Source: Pegoplata infirma (lineage: Eukaryota; Arthropoda; Insecta; Diptera; Anthomyiidae). From it: 64,000 nucleotides of DNA. The stretch lies in the NCBI GenBank assembly GCA_963921195.1, contig OY992536.1, positions 106,604,778-106,668,777 on the forward strand. Direction: 5' to 3'. The translations under genes were made by a program, and so were the position numbers. The notes below the pieces were generated by a model, which did no database searches, was not told the origin of the DNA, and saw only the letters and a list, made by a program, of their open reading frames with translations. Shown here piece by piece: positions 21,001 to 32,785 of this stretch (its first letter is position 1; each line of letters begins with the position of its first letter).

Positions 21001-22400
21001 TTGTAAAATAACCTTTTTTAAAAATACCTTTTTCAAAAAGTACCTTTTTAAAAAACAAAATTTTTTAAAAACAAAATTTTTTTAAAAAGTACCTTTTTTA
21101 AAAAGTATATTTTACAAAAAACTTTTATTACCTTTTATAAAAAGTGCCTTTAATAAAAAATACCTTTCATAATAAGTACCTTTTAAAAAAGTACTTTTTA
21201 TAAAAAGTACCTTTTATAAAAAAGTACCTTTTATAAAAAGTACCTTTTATAAAAAGTACCTTTTATAAAAAGTACCTTTTATAAAAAGTACCTTTTATAA
21301 AAAGTACCTTTTATAAAAATTACCTTTTATAAAAAGTACCTTTTATAAAAAGTACCTTTTATAAAAAGTACCTTTTATAAAAAGTTCCTTTTATAAAAAG
21401 TACCTTTTATGAAAAGTACCTTTTATAAAAAGTACCCTTTATAAAAAGTACCTTTTATAAAAAGTACCTTTTAAAAAAGTATCTTCTATAAAAAGTAATT
21501 TTTATAAAAAGTACCTTTCATAAAAAGTACCTTTCATAAAAAGTATCTTTATATAAAAATTTACTTTTATAAAAAGTACCTTTTATAAAAAAAAAAAAAC
21601 CCTTTCATAAAATCTTCCTTTTATTAAAAGTACCTTTTATATAAATTACCTTTTATAAAAAGTACTTTTATAAAAATTACCTTTTGTAAAATGTACCTTT
21701 TATAAAAAGAACCTTTTATAAAAAGCAACTTTTATTAGTACCTTTTAGAAAAGGTACCTTTTATGAAAAGTACCTTTTATAAAAAGAACCTTTTATAAAA
21801 AAGGACCTTTTATAAAAAAGGACCTTTTATAAAAAAGGACCTTTTATAAAAAAGTACCTTTTATAAAAAAGTACCTTTTATAAAAAAGTACCTTTTATAA
21901 AAAAGTACCTTTTATAAAAAAGTACCTTTTATAAAAAAGTACCTTTTATAAAAAAGTACCTTTTATAAAAAAGTACCTTTTATAAAAAAGTACCTTTTAT
22001 AAAAAAGTACCTTTTATAAAAAAGTACCTTTTATAAAAAAGTACCTTTTATAAAAAAGTACCTTTTATAAAAAAGTACCTTTTATAAAAAAGTACCTTTT
22101 ATAAAAAAGTACCTTTTATAAAAAAGTACCTTTTATAAAAAGTACCTTTTATAAAAAGTACCTTTTATAAAAAAGTACCTTTTATAAAAAAGTACCTTTT
22201 ATAAAAAAGTACCTTTTATAAAAAAGTACCTTTTATAAAAAAGTACCTTTTATAAAAAAGTACCTTTTATAAAAAAGTACCTATTATAAAACATACCTTT
22301 TATAAAAAGTACCTTTTATAAACAGTGACTTTTATAAAAAGTACCTTTTATAAAAAGTACCTTTTATAAAAAGTACCTTTTATAAAAAGTGCCTTTTAAA
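21000..22400 (+). repeat. 16/17-bp satellite array
   Basis: About 1.4 kb of head-to-tail units ACCTTTTATAAAAAGT (16 bp) or the same with one more A (17 bp). The 16-bp form dominates 21180-21480 and the 17-bp form forms a nearly uniform block at about 21845-22290, with transitional GGACC-bearing units at 21795-21845. Each unit contains the palindrome TTTTATAAAA. There are no unique spacers and no coding. Confidence 0.97.
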
Positions 22401-22418
22401 AAAAGTACATTTTTTCTA

Positions 22419-22913
22419 CACTCAAAAAAACCTTGTTAAATTACAAGAAAAATTTGTAACTTTTTTCTGCTACCTCATATTTGACAAAAATTTCCAGTAA
22501 TTTTACAAGGTTTTTACCAATAAAATTGTAAATTTAAAAATTTTTTGACACGATAAAATTTACAAGGAGGTTTCGTAATTTTACTGCTAGCTCCTATTTT
22601 ACAAGAATTTCTAGTAATTTTACAAGCTTTTAACCAATAATATTGTTATTTTACAAGCTTTTTACCAATAAAATTGTAAATTTACAGTTTTTGGCGCAAT
22701 TGAAATTACAAGGAATTCTCGTGAATTTACTAGATTGCTTTTGTAAAATTATCTTGGAAATTTGTAAAATTACAAAAAAAAATTGTGAAATTACAAAAAA
22801 AAAATAAATTTCGATCCAAATTTGTTTGTTAAAAAACAAGGAAAACTGTCAAATATTGGTAAAATGGGAATACAAGACTTTTCCTAGTAATTTGACAAAG
22901 TTTTTTTTTTGTG
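22419..22913. mobile_element. Tc1/mariner-type MITE nested beside the satellite
   Basis: The left end is CACTCAAAAAAACCTTGTTA. The right end, inverted, is CACAAAAAAAAAAACTTTGT. Dinucleotides TA (22417) and TG (22914) flank it, consistent with a decayed TA duplication. The interior repeats motifs of the type TTTTACAAGGTTTTTACCAA. A related sequence is split by a mini-me at 33990-34720. Confidence 0.65.
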
Positions 22914-23334
22914 TGGCAACACTTTTTTAATTTGAGATTGGGCAGCTAAAAAAAAACAGGTAAATCAAATTTTTTTTCCCCCATATTCACATATGCAAGT
23001 TATAGGACAATCGGTGGGTGCCATCTGAAAGACCTCCCTTGTGAGTTTATTCTTTTAAAGGTTTTCCCTTTGACTTATTTTTATTCGCATGGTTTTCTTT
23101 TTGTATACTTTTGTTTAGTCTACTCTTCTATGGCATTTAAGGAAAATGTAATGAAATATTTTCCTACAGAATGTCATGTATAGGTAAATGTACTAGCATG
23201 TGTTTTCCTTCTATTCGATTTAGTTCAGGTTTCCATGTGTTTTTCTGTTGTTTTCTTTTAATTTTGTGGTACCACTAACTGATAAGCCTTTTAAGTTTTT
23301 GTTTATGTTGGGAAAATATGTAGATTGTGGTAAA

Positions 23335-25110
23335 CACGGTGAGCCTCAGCGATGTTCAGGTTGAACTTTAGTGTCGACGAAAAGTGTAAATGCAGTTCGA
23401 TTTCTACATGATTAGTTGTCACAAAATTGTTTTCAGCGAAATCGTAGCTGATCGCATTCGCGAGATATCGCGAAATTAGTGATTTTATATTTTAAAAAAT
23501 TTTGATATTGAAGTTTTTTAAATATTTTCAAAAACTGAGTATACAGTTTTCATTGTACTTATTTTAAGGTCACAAAACAGTAAACATCGAAATCCTATCT
23601 TCTTTAGTTCGCGAGAAATCGCGAAATAACTTTTTTGTCAATTTTTGTTTTTCAACTTTTTCTAGGTTTTTTTCAAATGTTGTGGAAAGCTGATATGCAC
23701 TTTAATGTGTACGTGATCGAAGGTCATAAGGGTGTTGACATCAAAGTTGTAGGTGTACACTGTCGCAAGATATCGCGCATTATTTATATATTTTTTATTT
23801 TTATTTTTCAATTTTGCATGTTCTTTTGAAATGGTGTAAAAACGTGGTATGCATTTTTATTTGTACATGATAAAAAGACATTAAACTGCTAACACAAAAG
23901 TCCTATGTGGTCAATTCTTTAAGGAATCGCAAAGTTAATATTAAATCTATTATTTATAAATCTATTACAATACAAAATAAATGAAAAAGAAATTGAAAAA
24001 TTTTTCGCGATTTTTCGCGAAAATTAGCGTCAATATAAAGATTTCAGCAGTTTTACCACCTTCAGTTACGGGCAATTTAAACTGCATACCATATACTTGT
24101 CGTTACTTAATTTTTTTTTTTTTTTGATACCAAAGAAAAAAAAGTAATTTATTATAAAAGCTCGTACAGTAATTTTGCGATTTCTCGGGAAATTGATCGT
24201 CTATAATTTTTATGCTTGCAGTTTTGTCACCTCTAATAACCTCGAATTCAAACTGCATACCACATTTTTGTCGTTAATTGAAGTATATGTTTTTACAGAC
24301 CACAAATAACACAAATTAATGAATAAATAGTAGATAAGCGAGTTTTTTTGCGATATCTCGAAGAATTAAGCAGCTAGAATTTAAATGTTAACAGCCTTAT
24401 GACCTTTGATCAATAGCAAGTCAAACTGCATTTCGTGTTTTTCAACAATGTTAAAGAAACTTATTTTATTAATCAAAACAAGAAATACCCCCAAAAAGCT
24501 GTTTTTCGCTATTTCTCGCGAAAGTGAGCAGCTATAATTTTTTTGGGGGCAGTTTTAATTTCTTCCAGCATGTTCAAATCAAACTGCTTACCACTTTTTT
24601 TTATCATTTCTAAAGAACCGGGTTTAAAATATAATAAAAAAAAAAAATATATATATATAATTACGCGATATCTCGCGAAATTTAGCACCTACAATTTTGA
24701 TGTCAACAGCTGTGTGACCTTTGATCAACCACAAGTAAAACTGCATACCATGTTTTTATGAAATTTTAAAAAATCATATATGAAGATAAAAACAAAAATA
24801 AAAACAGCAAAAAAGTAATTTCGCGATTTCTCGCGAAATTGAGAAGATATGATTTCGCTGTTAACTGTGTTGTGACATGTAAATAAATACAATTAAAACT
24901 GCATACCCAGTTTTTGAAGATATTTAAAAAACTTCATTGTCAAAATTTTAGAAAATACAAAAACACTAATTTCGCGATATCTCGCGAATGCGATCAGCTA
25001 CGATTTCGCTGTTAACAGTTTTGTGACATTTATTCATGTAGAAATCGAACTGCGCTTACACTTTTCGTCGACACTAAAGTTCAACCTGAACATCGCTGAG
25101 GCTCACCGTG
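23335..25110. mobile_element. fold-back element made of alternating subunits
   Basis: The ends CACGGTGAGCCTCAGCGATG are perfectly inverted, and the similarity continues across the arms. TAAA flanks both sides (23331-23334 and 25111-25114). Inside, units of about 150-180 bp each hold a CGCGA-N-TCGCG core. Four run forward (cores near 23459, 23610, 23764, 23922) and about seven run reverse (near 24004, 24176, 24350, 24508, 24664, 24821, 24971). Cores alternate between a GATATC type and a GAAATC/GATTTC type. No transposase is present. Confidence 0.88.
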
Positions 25111-25114
25111 TAAA

Positions 25115-25870
25115 GTAAAGAAAAAAGAAAAACCAAATAAAATAAAAACTACAGTGAACTTTTGTAAATAGGATTTAGTAATTTTTTAAAGAAGTTCAAG
25201 TGTTTAAATTTTTATTTTTTGTTTTCAAATACTACTTGTGTAGTTTGTTAGAAAATACTTCCTGATAAGAAACTCCTGGCGGTCAACGCCCTTTTAAAAA
25301 TTTAAAGAAATAATAATAATATTTAGTTTTTCTTTTATTGGTAGAAGAGATAAATTGTTTTCAAAATACCGTGAAAATATTCTCAACATGATAACTCACA
25401 TCATAAATCTTTCTTTTTTTCGTTTTGGTATTCATAAGGGATTTTTCTATATTATATCTTGATTTAAATTATAATTAAGAACCCTTTTTGTGATTATTTT
25501 GAATTCCAAAGTATGTTTGGCCACAGCTGGATATCTGGTTAAGGCGACATGGTGAGAAGGAAATTTTAACTAATAAGCGAAAAATTAAATGTGTTAAGAA
25601 TCTTGACAAAGAAATTCGGTTGTTATAGACGATTTTTGTTTTTTTTTTTATTTCACAGTTGAGAAAGAATTTTGGTTGTTGTAACCGAAATTGGTTTCAA
25701 AATTTAGTTTGCAATTATTTTTTCTATCTAGAGCAAACAAATAATCCATTTACTACACCTTCTTCAACTAGAGCTCAGAAATAATGAAACGAATCTAAAA
25801 TGCACCTTATTTAGAAATTCAGAATGAATTAATTGAAGATAGAAAATTTTTCAAATTTAATTAAGAATAA
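25115..25870. other. unassigned AT-rich spacer
   Basis: No gene, array or matched inverted repeat recognised. Confidence 0.35.
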
Positions 25871-26215
25871 AACAAGAAAGATATTTAAAGTCGGCCAAGT
25901 CCAACCATTTAATACCCTACACCAGTGTTCCCGGAAAATGGGACCCAAGTTTAAACTTGGACCGATTGGAGATATATTTTGTCAAATCTTTAATAAGTGT
26001 ACAAAACACTCACAAACCAAATTTGAATGAAATAGGCTTCTATTTGTTGCCAATAAACCGATTTAACTGAATATTGAGCGAAATTTTCATATGAGGCCTA
26101 AGTCCAAAAATTTGTTATGTTATTAAAGTACGCATTAAACACACACAAACAAAATTTTAATGAAATATTTTCTATTTTCATGAAATTTGAAATTATTTTT
26201 ATTAAAAGAAGAAAA
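25871..26215 (+). mobile_element. mini-me subfamily A, 5' part only
   Basis: The sequence AAGAAAGATATTTAAAGTCGG, a decayed hairpin, ACCCTACACCAGTG and a GGACCGATTGG motif follow the order at 11223-11480. The (GTCY)n tract and right end are missing, and 35-bp-type repeats replace them. Confidence 0.75.
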
Positions 26216-27440
26216 TCTTCAGATTTTTTTTACTCAAAATTTTTTCCCGATTTTTTTACTCAAATTTTTTTTTCGGATTTTCATCATTAGTTTAGATTTT
26301 TAGAGTAGACATCTTATTTATTATGAAGGTTTCTATTAAAAAATTTTCAAATTTAAAAAGTTTGATAAGTTTTAGAAATTTTTTTAAGTTTTTAAAAATA
26401 TCTCTTTAAGAAATAATCACAGATTTTAAAGCATTTTTATGATAGTAAAAGTCCCAGATGCTGAAAAAAATTTTACATTAGAAAATATATCAGATTTAAG
26501 ACATGTTTCATCCAGAAAAGTTTTCTGGTTTTTTATTTTTTTAAATTTTTAAAATTTTTTCCTAAAAGAAAAATTTAATGGTTCGAAGACATTTTTCCAA
26601 AAATCTTTTAGAATTTAAGAAATTCTTGCTTTTGAAAAATTTTCAGATTCTGATACACTTTCATATGGAAAATTCTTAAATACATATGTAATTTTCCCAC
26701 CAAAAATTCTTATATTTAGAAAATTTCTCAGATTTAGAGATATTTTAGATTCTGAAAAATTTGTTTCCTATTGAAAAATTCTCAGAATCTTTAACCTATT
26801 TTCTTAGAAATATACTCGGATTCTAAGAAATTTTTTCTACAGAACAAGTCTAAAATTCCTAAAGGTTCTTCCTACTCCAAAATAATCAGGTTCTGAAAAA
26901 CTTTTCTATAGAAAGATTTACGACTTTCATGTTTTTTAAAAATTTTTTAAGGCAATTTTCTAGATTCAGAGACATTTTTCCTATAGAAAAAATATCGTTG
27001 CAGAGACAGGCGCTAAGTCATTTTACCTTTAGAAAAATTCTTCTGAGACATTTGTCAAATAGAAAACATTTCAGATTCTGGGACATTTTTCCTATAGAAA
27101 AATTCTCAGATTCTAAAACAGTGTTTTTTACAGAAAATGTCTCAGATTCTGAGAGATGTTTCCTGTAGAAAAAGTTTTAAATTCTATGTTTATGTTTTCT
27201 TTAAAAAATTTTTAAAATTCGGAGAAAGTTTTCTCATTAAAAAACTTTAAGAGTCATTTTACTTATAGAAAATGTCTCAGGTTCTGAGAGTCGGAGTCTC
27301 TGATGCTGAGACAGTTTGCGTATAAAAGAAGTCTTAAGACTCTGATACATTTTTCAAATTGAAAAAAACTCAGATTCTGAGACATTTTCACAGATTCTGG
27401 GGCATTTTTTCCATAGAAAATGTCTTAGATTCTGACACAT
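26216..27440 (+). repeat. decayed 35-bp satellite tract
   Basis: Motifs CAGATTCTGAGACATTTTT and CCTATAGAAAAA recur at roughly 30-40 bp spacing with many differences. It is the same family as the homogenised array at 5311-5520, but no two neighbouring units are identical. The tract starts abruptly inside a mini-me fragment. No hAT-type ends were found around it. Confidence 0.8.
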
Positions 27441-27798
27441 TAGCCCTGCTTTTTGCATTGGACTAGAGATGGGCGCGTGAATGGGTTTTGACTCACTCAC
27501 GCTCACGATCACGCAAACAATAATCGAATCAGTCACTAATCCCTCACGCAAAATTTTCTTTCACTCACGCTCACTCACTATTCACGTGAGTAAAAGTAAA
27601 ATTACTCACACTCACGCCAGATTTAATTACACTCACGCGTGTGTCACGCAAAATCTACTCACAATGAAAATTTTCTTTCCAAAAAAAAAACTTAAAATTT
27701 TTTTTTCATGAAATGAAAAAAAAAGTAAGTAAAATTAAAAAATCAAATCACGCAAACTCACGCAAAAAATAAATGACTCACTAATCACTCCCACAGAT

Positions 27799-29056
27799 TT
27801 TTATACCCTCCAACTAGAGTATGGGGTTATACTCACTTTGTCATTCCGTTTGTAACGCATCGAAATATCGGTCGGGGACCCCATAAAGTATATATCCTAG
27901 CAAAACTTTGGTAATGGGTAGTGATTATATAACACATTACCAGGTAATGCATATAACTTATTTGTAGCATTATTTTATGATGTCTTACCAAACATTTGTT
28001 CCACAACGTATTATTTTCAAGTGAAAAATAATGCATTACTAATAATTTGCTACGTAATGCATGATTATTGGAAAAAGTTTATTTCATATTTATTATTTCT
28101 AAACATTAAATCATGGATGACTTACATTTGGTTACATTATGTATTATTTGAAAGTTTGAAATAATGCATTATTTATAATTGGATGCATAATGCATTACAA
28201 TAACATAAAAAATAATTATTTTATAAAAAAATGCATAAGTTTAAACTAGAGATGGGCTCACGACAGGAAATTTCTAACGACACACACTCACGAGCATATT
28301 TTATCTACTTACACTCACTTACAATCACGTGAGTAAATTTAATACAAAATTACTTTTTCGCTTCTCGTAACACCTTATATATTATCTTCTGGTATGCTAT
28401 ATTATTTCATTTCTCGTAACCTATAAAATATCATATATTTTACACCTTACTCGTATTCTTCGTTATAAATTTATGACTTATTTTATACCTTACTGGTATT
28501 CTTTGTGATAATGTGGATGCATTACTTTGAGTCTCATCGCCTGTTAAAATCATCAATGCTGCAATGTATAAAATAAGAGATCCTATACCTTATTTTATAC
28601 CTTATTTGGTAATATAAGTTTTGCTGGGATATTATTGATTTATGATCCATTCTAAGACTTTTCTAGAATGTCCGTCCGTCCGTCCGTCCATTTTTTTTTA
28701 CAGATTTTTTTGTATTTTTGTTGAGCAAATGAAACAATTTGATGTCAGAAAAAGTTCAAGGTCCTGCACTTGGACCCAGGAAATAAAAAAACTTTTTTTT
28801 TCCCGCTCCCTTTTTTGGGCGTGGATATTAAAAATGTTTTTAAATAATGATAAAATTGTATTACTTAAGAAGCTCCAAAAGCATAATAAATGAATTTTTA
28901 GACAATTACCGCATGCGTTTATGTGTCCCCCAATGTCCTTTACTGACCCCCCCCCCCAAAAAAAAAACGCCTCTGCAATTTGTTTTTTTAAATTTTTTTT
29001 ATATGTTGGAGGGTATTAAAGATTCGGCACAGCCGAATTTAACACTCTAACTTGTT
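27799..29056 (-). mobile_element. mini-me subfamily B, split by a MITE
   Basis: On the minus strand it begins (near 29056) at the CAAGTTAGAGTGTTAAATTC end with hairpin ATTCGGC-TGT-GCCGAAT (about 29020-29036). It runs through the core and (GGAC)n tract at 28671-28690, and resumes after the insertion at 27896-28628 with the GGGGTCCCCGACCGATATTT block. The insertion lies in the (TA)n tract. Confidence 0.85.
27896..28628. mobile_element. MITE nested in a mini-me (TA)n tract
   Basis: The ends are CCTAGCAAAACTT and, inverted, CCCAGCAAAACTT, with ATAT on both sides (this could also be read as TA because the site is a TA run). The interior is rich in palindromic AATGCATT motifs. Near 28248 it holds a partial second copy of the TAGAGATGGGC-type hAT end. 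Confidence 0.75.
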
Positions 29057-29163
29057 TTTAACTCACACTGCCTCACAATCACGTGATTGAAATGATAATT
29101 ACTCACACTCACGCGTGACTCACGCTTGATTCACGCAAATCACGTGACCAGCGCCCATCTCTA

Positions 29164-29439
29164 CATTAGATTAAGATTAAAATTAATTTTGTTTTAGTTA
29201 AAAATGGATCTAGTCGGGACAAATAATTCTGATATTTTAAAAGAATGAAGAATAAATTTAGTTAAATTCTACAATAAAATCGGGTCTATTTAATCATTTT
29301 ACATGTTGGAAAACGTTTATTTTTTTTTTTCGGTTTATATTTACTATACTGTATGTAGATTCAGAAGAAATTATAGAAAAACATTTCTGGACTTGATTTG
29401 ATCTATTTTTTAACAAAACAAATTTATTCCCTAATCTTT
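29164..29439. other. unassigned spacer
   Basis: Nothing recognised. Confidence 0.3.
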
Positions 29440-30160
29440 ATTCGGTCTGCAAAAAACAAGCCCATTATTCCGAAAGTTTCAGATTCCAATAAATTTTTTT
29501 TACAGAAAAATTCTGAAATTTTTCCTAAAGAAAATTTTCTTATTTTTCTGAAAATTTCCCCATGGAAAAGTTTTATTCCGATACGGAGATTTTTTTCCCC
29601 CGTTGAAAAATGCTAAGATAAAAAAAATATTTTTCCTACAAAATAATTTTAAGAATCTTGGATATTTTTCCTAGAAAAAAAATCTCACATTATTTCCTTT
29701 TATTTTTCTCTTTCCTTTTTCCTTTAAGAAATTCTTCGATTTTTCATATAGAAAAATTCTTAGATTTTTCCTATAAAAAACTATCAGGTTTTTTCTAGTA
29801 AAAAATTTTCTGATTTTTCCTTTAGAAAAAATTCTCAGTTTTTTTCCTATAGAAAAATTTCCTTTTTCTAAAAAAAAAAATCATTTAGAAAACTTCTCAG
29901 ATTTCTCCAATTGAAAAATGCTCAGATTTTCCTATTAAAACTCTCAGATTTTTCATAGTAAAAAATTCCCAGATTTTCTATAGAAGAAATTCTATGAGTA
30001 AAACTCTAAAATTTTTCTAAAAAAAAAAAATCCTCAAATTCTATTTTCCTATAGAAAAATTCTATTATAATATTTAGAGACGTTTTGTCTATGGAAAAAA
30101 CACATTTTTCGTTTAGAAAAACTTTAGAATTCCTAGACATTTTGAATGGAAAAAGTTTGA
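29440..30160 (+). repeat. decayed 35-bp satellite tract
   Basis: CAGATTTTTCCTATAGAAAAA-type motifs recur with heavy divergence and shortened units. They belong to the 5311-5520 family. No element ends seen. Confidence 0.65.
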
Positions 30161-30780
30161 GATAATGTCCGTTTGGTCGATTTTACCAAAAAAGTTGATG
30201 CGCATGTTTTCCCACGAACTTTCAACAGTGAAATTAGTTGGTGCCACCGAACCATTCGACTGGACATAGATAAACCCAATTCTGTTGTTCCAATATATTT
30301 GTTATCTCTGTGCATCAAATTGTCAATACTTTTTTTGTAAAGGTAAACGGTTTAATTTAAATTTCCTCGAATACTCCTTGTATTGTTTGCTGACTTTTCT
30401 GATATTATCAGTGTTGAACATTTAGGTCATGTTGTAAGTAATAAAAATGTATGTATGATATCTTCCTGTTTATTTACTTCTCAGATACATATTTATTTGT
30501 TGGTAGAGGTTATCTTAATTTTTTATTATTTGCATTTTGATATAAAATATTAAAAAAAAAAAAATCAAAAACTGTTTACACTTCTTTTTGTTGTAACCTT
30601 TAACTCTGTTTTTATATTTCAGTTTTTTTTTTTAAGAATAACTTCTTTTGCAACCTCGAATTGAAGTACAGCAGTATATTTTTTCTGTGGCACGTTTTAC
30701 CTTCAATTTTTTGAATTCTTAAATTACTTACCAAGTGAATTTTATGCAGTTCTTTTCAGAATAAACATATTTTATGCAGT
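30161..30780. other. unassigned; short coding-like patch on the minus strand
   Basis: Between 30165 and 30310 composition is more balanced than around it. One minus-strand frame reads a segment with GFIYVQSNGSVAPTNFT, which I cannot assign. The rest is AT-rich with no recognised feature. Confidence 0.2.
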
Positions 30781-30965
30781 TCATAAAAAATATGGGGGTG
30801 TGTTAACTTTATCATTCCGTATGTAACACCTTGAAATATTGATAGGAGACTATAGAGCATTAATACTTAAATCGACATAGAAAATTCGGTCCCACTTGTA
30901 AAACTGACCGAACATCCTTAGGGAACCCTAGGTCGATTTAAATCATTAGTTTAGGTTTTTTAGCG
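30781..30965 (-). mobile_element. diverged mini-me terminal fragment
   Basis: GGGGGTGTGTTAACTTTATC, ATTCCGTATGTAACACCTTG and AAATATTGATAGGAGAC keep the order of the mini-me terminal block in reverse complement, at lower similarity than other copies. Confidence 0.55.
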
Positions 30966-31590
30966 TTTACCTCTTGTGTAATATGCTTTTTTCGAGAGAA
31001 ACATTCCAAAATTTAAAAAAGTTTTTGAACTTAAGAAAATGTTTGATATTTTGAAAACGACTCCTCAAGAAATTCTCAGATTCTAAAGCATTTTTTGGAC
31101 AGCAAATAACCCAGATATTAAAACAATTTTCCAATAGAAAATATTTAAGATTTGAGACATGTTAATAAAAATTTTCCTAATATTGAAATTTTTTCTGATT
31201 CATTTGCTTGAAGGGAAAGTTTATGATTCTGAGCCATTATCCCAATAGAAAAATTCGAAGATTTTGTGCCATTTTTCTACAGAAAAACTTTTAGAATTTA
31301 TAAAACTCTTGTTATAGAAAAATGTTAGGTTCCGATATACTTTCATATAAAAAATTATCAAATACTTCGGCAATTTTCCTACCAAAAAATTCCTACATTT
31401 AGAAAAATTCTACACATAGAAAAATTCTCAGATTTAGTGACTTTATCCCCATAGAAAACTTAGGTTCGGAAATATATTTTTTTTCTATTCTAATTTTCTA
31501 CGTAAAAAGTCTAATATACCGAAACGTTCTTTCTAGGCTAAAATTTTTAGGTTTTCAAAAAAAAAATCTACAGAATTTGAAAGACTATAT
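30966..31590 (+). repeat. decayed 35-bp satellite tract
   Basis: AGATTCTAAAGCATTTTT- and CCAATAGAAAA-type motifs recur at irregular spacing. It is an old relative of the 35-bp family. Confidence 0.65.
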
Positions 31591-31919
31591 TTTTTTTTTT
31601 TTAAAAAGAAACAACACTCAGGCAATGCATGCTGCCTATCAATTACTTATGTAACCGTGATGTTTCTTTCGGAAAGGGGATAGAAGAGAGATGAACGATT
31701 TGAAAGATAGAAGGGCTTCAGTATGTCAACACTGTAATTGCGCGTGTTGATAATTTTGAGTACAGTTGTTGCATCGCCATCTGTTATTGATCTGGCGAAT
31801 TATTTTTGAAGCTGTGTTTAATAGCCATTATTTTATTATTTTACTTCGTTGACGTTTTTTTAGTGCTATTTATCAACGAAGGACTTTAGTGCTATTTATC
31901 AACGAAGGACTTTTTAACT
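31591..31919. repeat. spacer ending in an exact 26-bp tandem duplication
   Basis: The unit beginning TTTAGTGCTATTTATCAACG occurs twice in direct succession (31859-31884 and 31885-31910) with no mismatch. The upstream 250 bp are of balanced composition and unassigned. The duplication is recent, as its neighbours are decayed. Confidence 0.8.
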
Positions 31920-32785
31920 AAAAATTCTATAATCTCAGACATTTTCTCAGATTCTTGGATATTTTTCTTAAAAGTCTCAGATTCTAATGCATTTTGTTAT
32001 AAAAAAAGTCTTAGTTTCTAGAACATTTTTCCTATATAAAAACTTACAACAAATTCTGATAAATTTTTGCTCTCAAAAAAAAAACTGAGATTTTTCTAAG
32101 ATTCTAAGAATTTTTTTTTTCTTAGGAAAAGATCTCAGCTTTTCCTATGAAAAAGTCTTATATTCTGAGACATATTTCAAATAGAAATAATCTTAGATTC
32201 TCAGACATTTATATCAGAACTTGAGACATTTTTCCCAAAGATTTCGGGACAGTTTTCCTTTAGAAAGTGACAGATTCTTTGTAATTTTTCCTACAGAGAA
32301 GTCTCAGATTCTTATACATTTTTTCTGTTAACAAATGCTCAAATTCTCCTGAAGAAAACTTTTTTATTTTTCCTATAAAAAAATTGTCACATTATTTCCT
32401 TTTATTTTCTTTCCTTTTATTCTCAGATTTTTTTTTTTAATGAGAATTATCAGTTTTCCCTATAGAAAACTCTCAGATTTTTCCTATATAAAAATTCTGA
32501 TATCTTTCCAATAAAAAAAAATACTCAGAATTGTCCTATAGAAAAGTTGTCAGATTCCTATAGAAAAATGCTCAGATACTTCTTATAGAGAAATTCTAAG
32601 AAAAATTTGAAAATTATTCAATAGAATAATTCTAATATATATTTTCGTATAGATTTCATATGGAAAAATTTTCGTATTTTTTCTGACGAATAATTTTAAT
32701 ATTCCGAAACTTTTTGTGCCTTTAGAAAAATTTTAAGATGCTTAGACATTTTTCATAGAAAAAAAATCTCAGATTATTTCCTATT
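31920..32785 (+). repeat. decayed 35-bp satellite tract
   Basis: Many partial copies of CTCAGATTCT, GACATTTTT and CCTATAGAAAA. Several are shortened to about 25 bp (CAGATTTTTCCTATAGAAAA), the same short form seen at 29700-30000. Confidence 0.7.

Larger units (their letters stand above)
19210..23041. mobile_element. large inverted-repeat element of a PIF/Harbinger-like MITE family
   Basis: The ends match in inverted orientation: CAAGGGAGGTCTTTCAGAGG on the left, and a right end differing at few positions, with similarity running about 100 bp through TTGTCCT and CAGCT motifs. The 590-bp element at 58050-58639 has the same ends with a TTA duplication. Here the flanks CGA and TGA are imperfect. 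The interior has been expanded by two satellite types and a nested MITE. No transposase frame is present. Confidence 0.75.
27464..29163. mobile_element. hAT-type element with nested insertions
   Basis: The ends are TAGAGATGGGCGC, inverted. The flanks CATTGGAC and CATTAGAT agree at 6 of 8 positions, fitting an old 8-bp duplication. Subterminal sequence is rich in CACTCACG and CACGTGA motifs on both sides. A mini-me (about 27799-29056) is nested within it and holds a further element at 27896-28628. Confidence 0.7.

Noticed and set aside
21000..22400. 16/17-bp array as a centromere or telomere repeat
   Set aside because: Too short and confined to one transposon; nothing ties it to a chromosome end or centromere.
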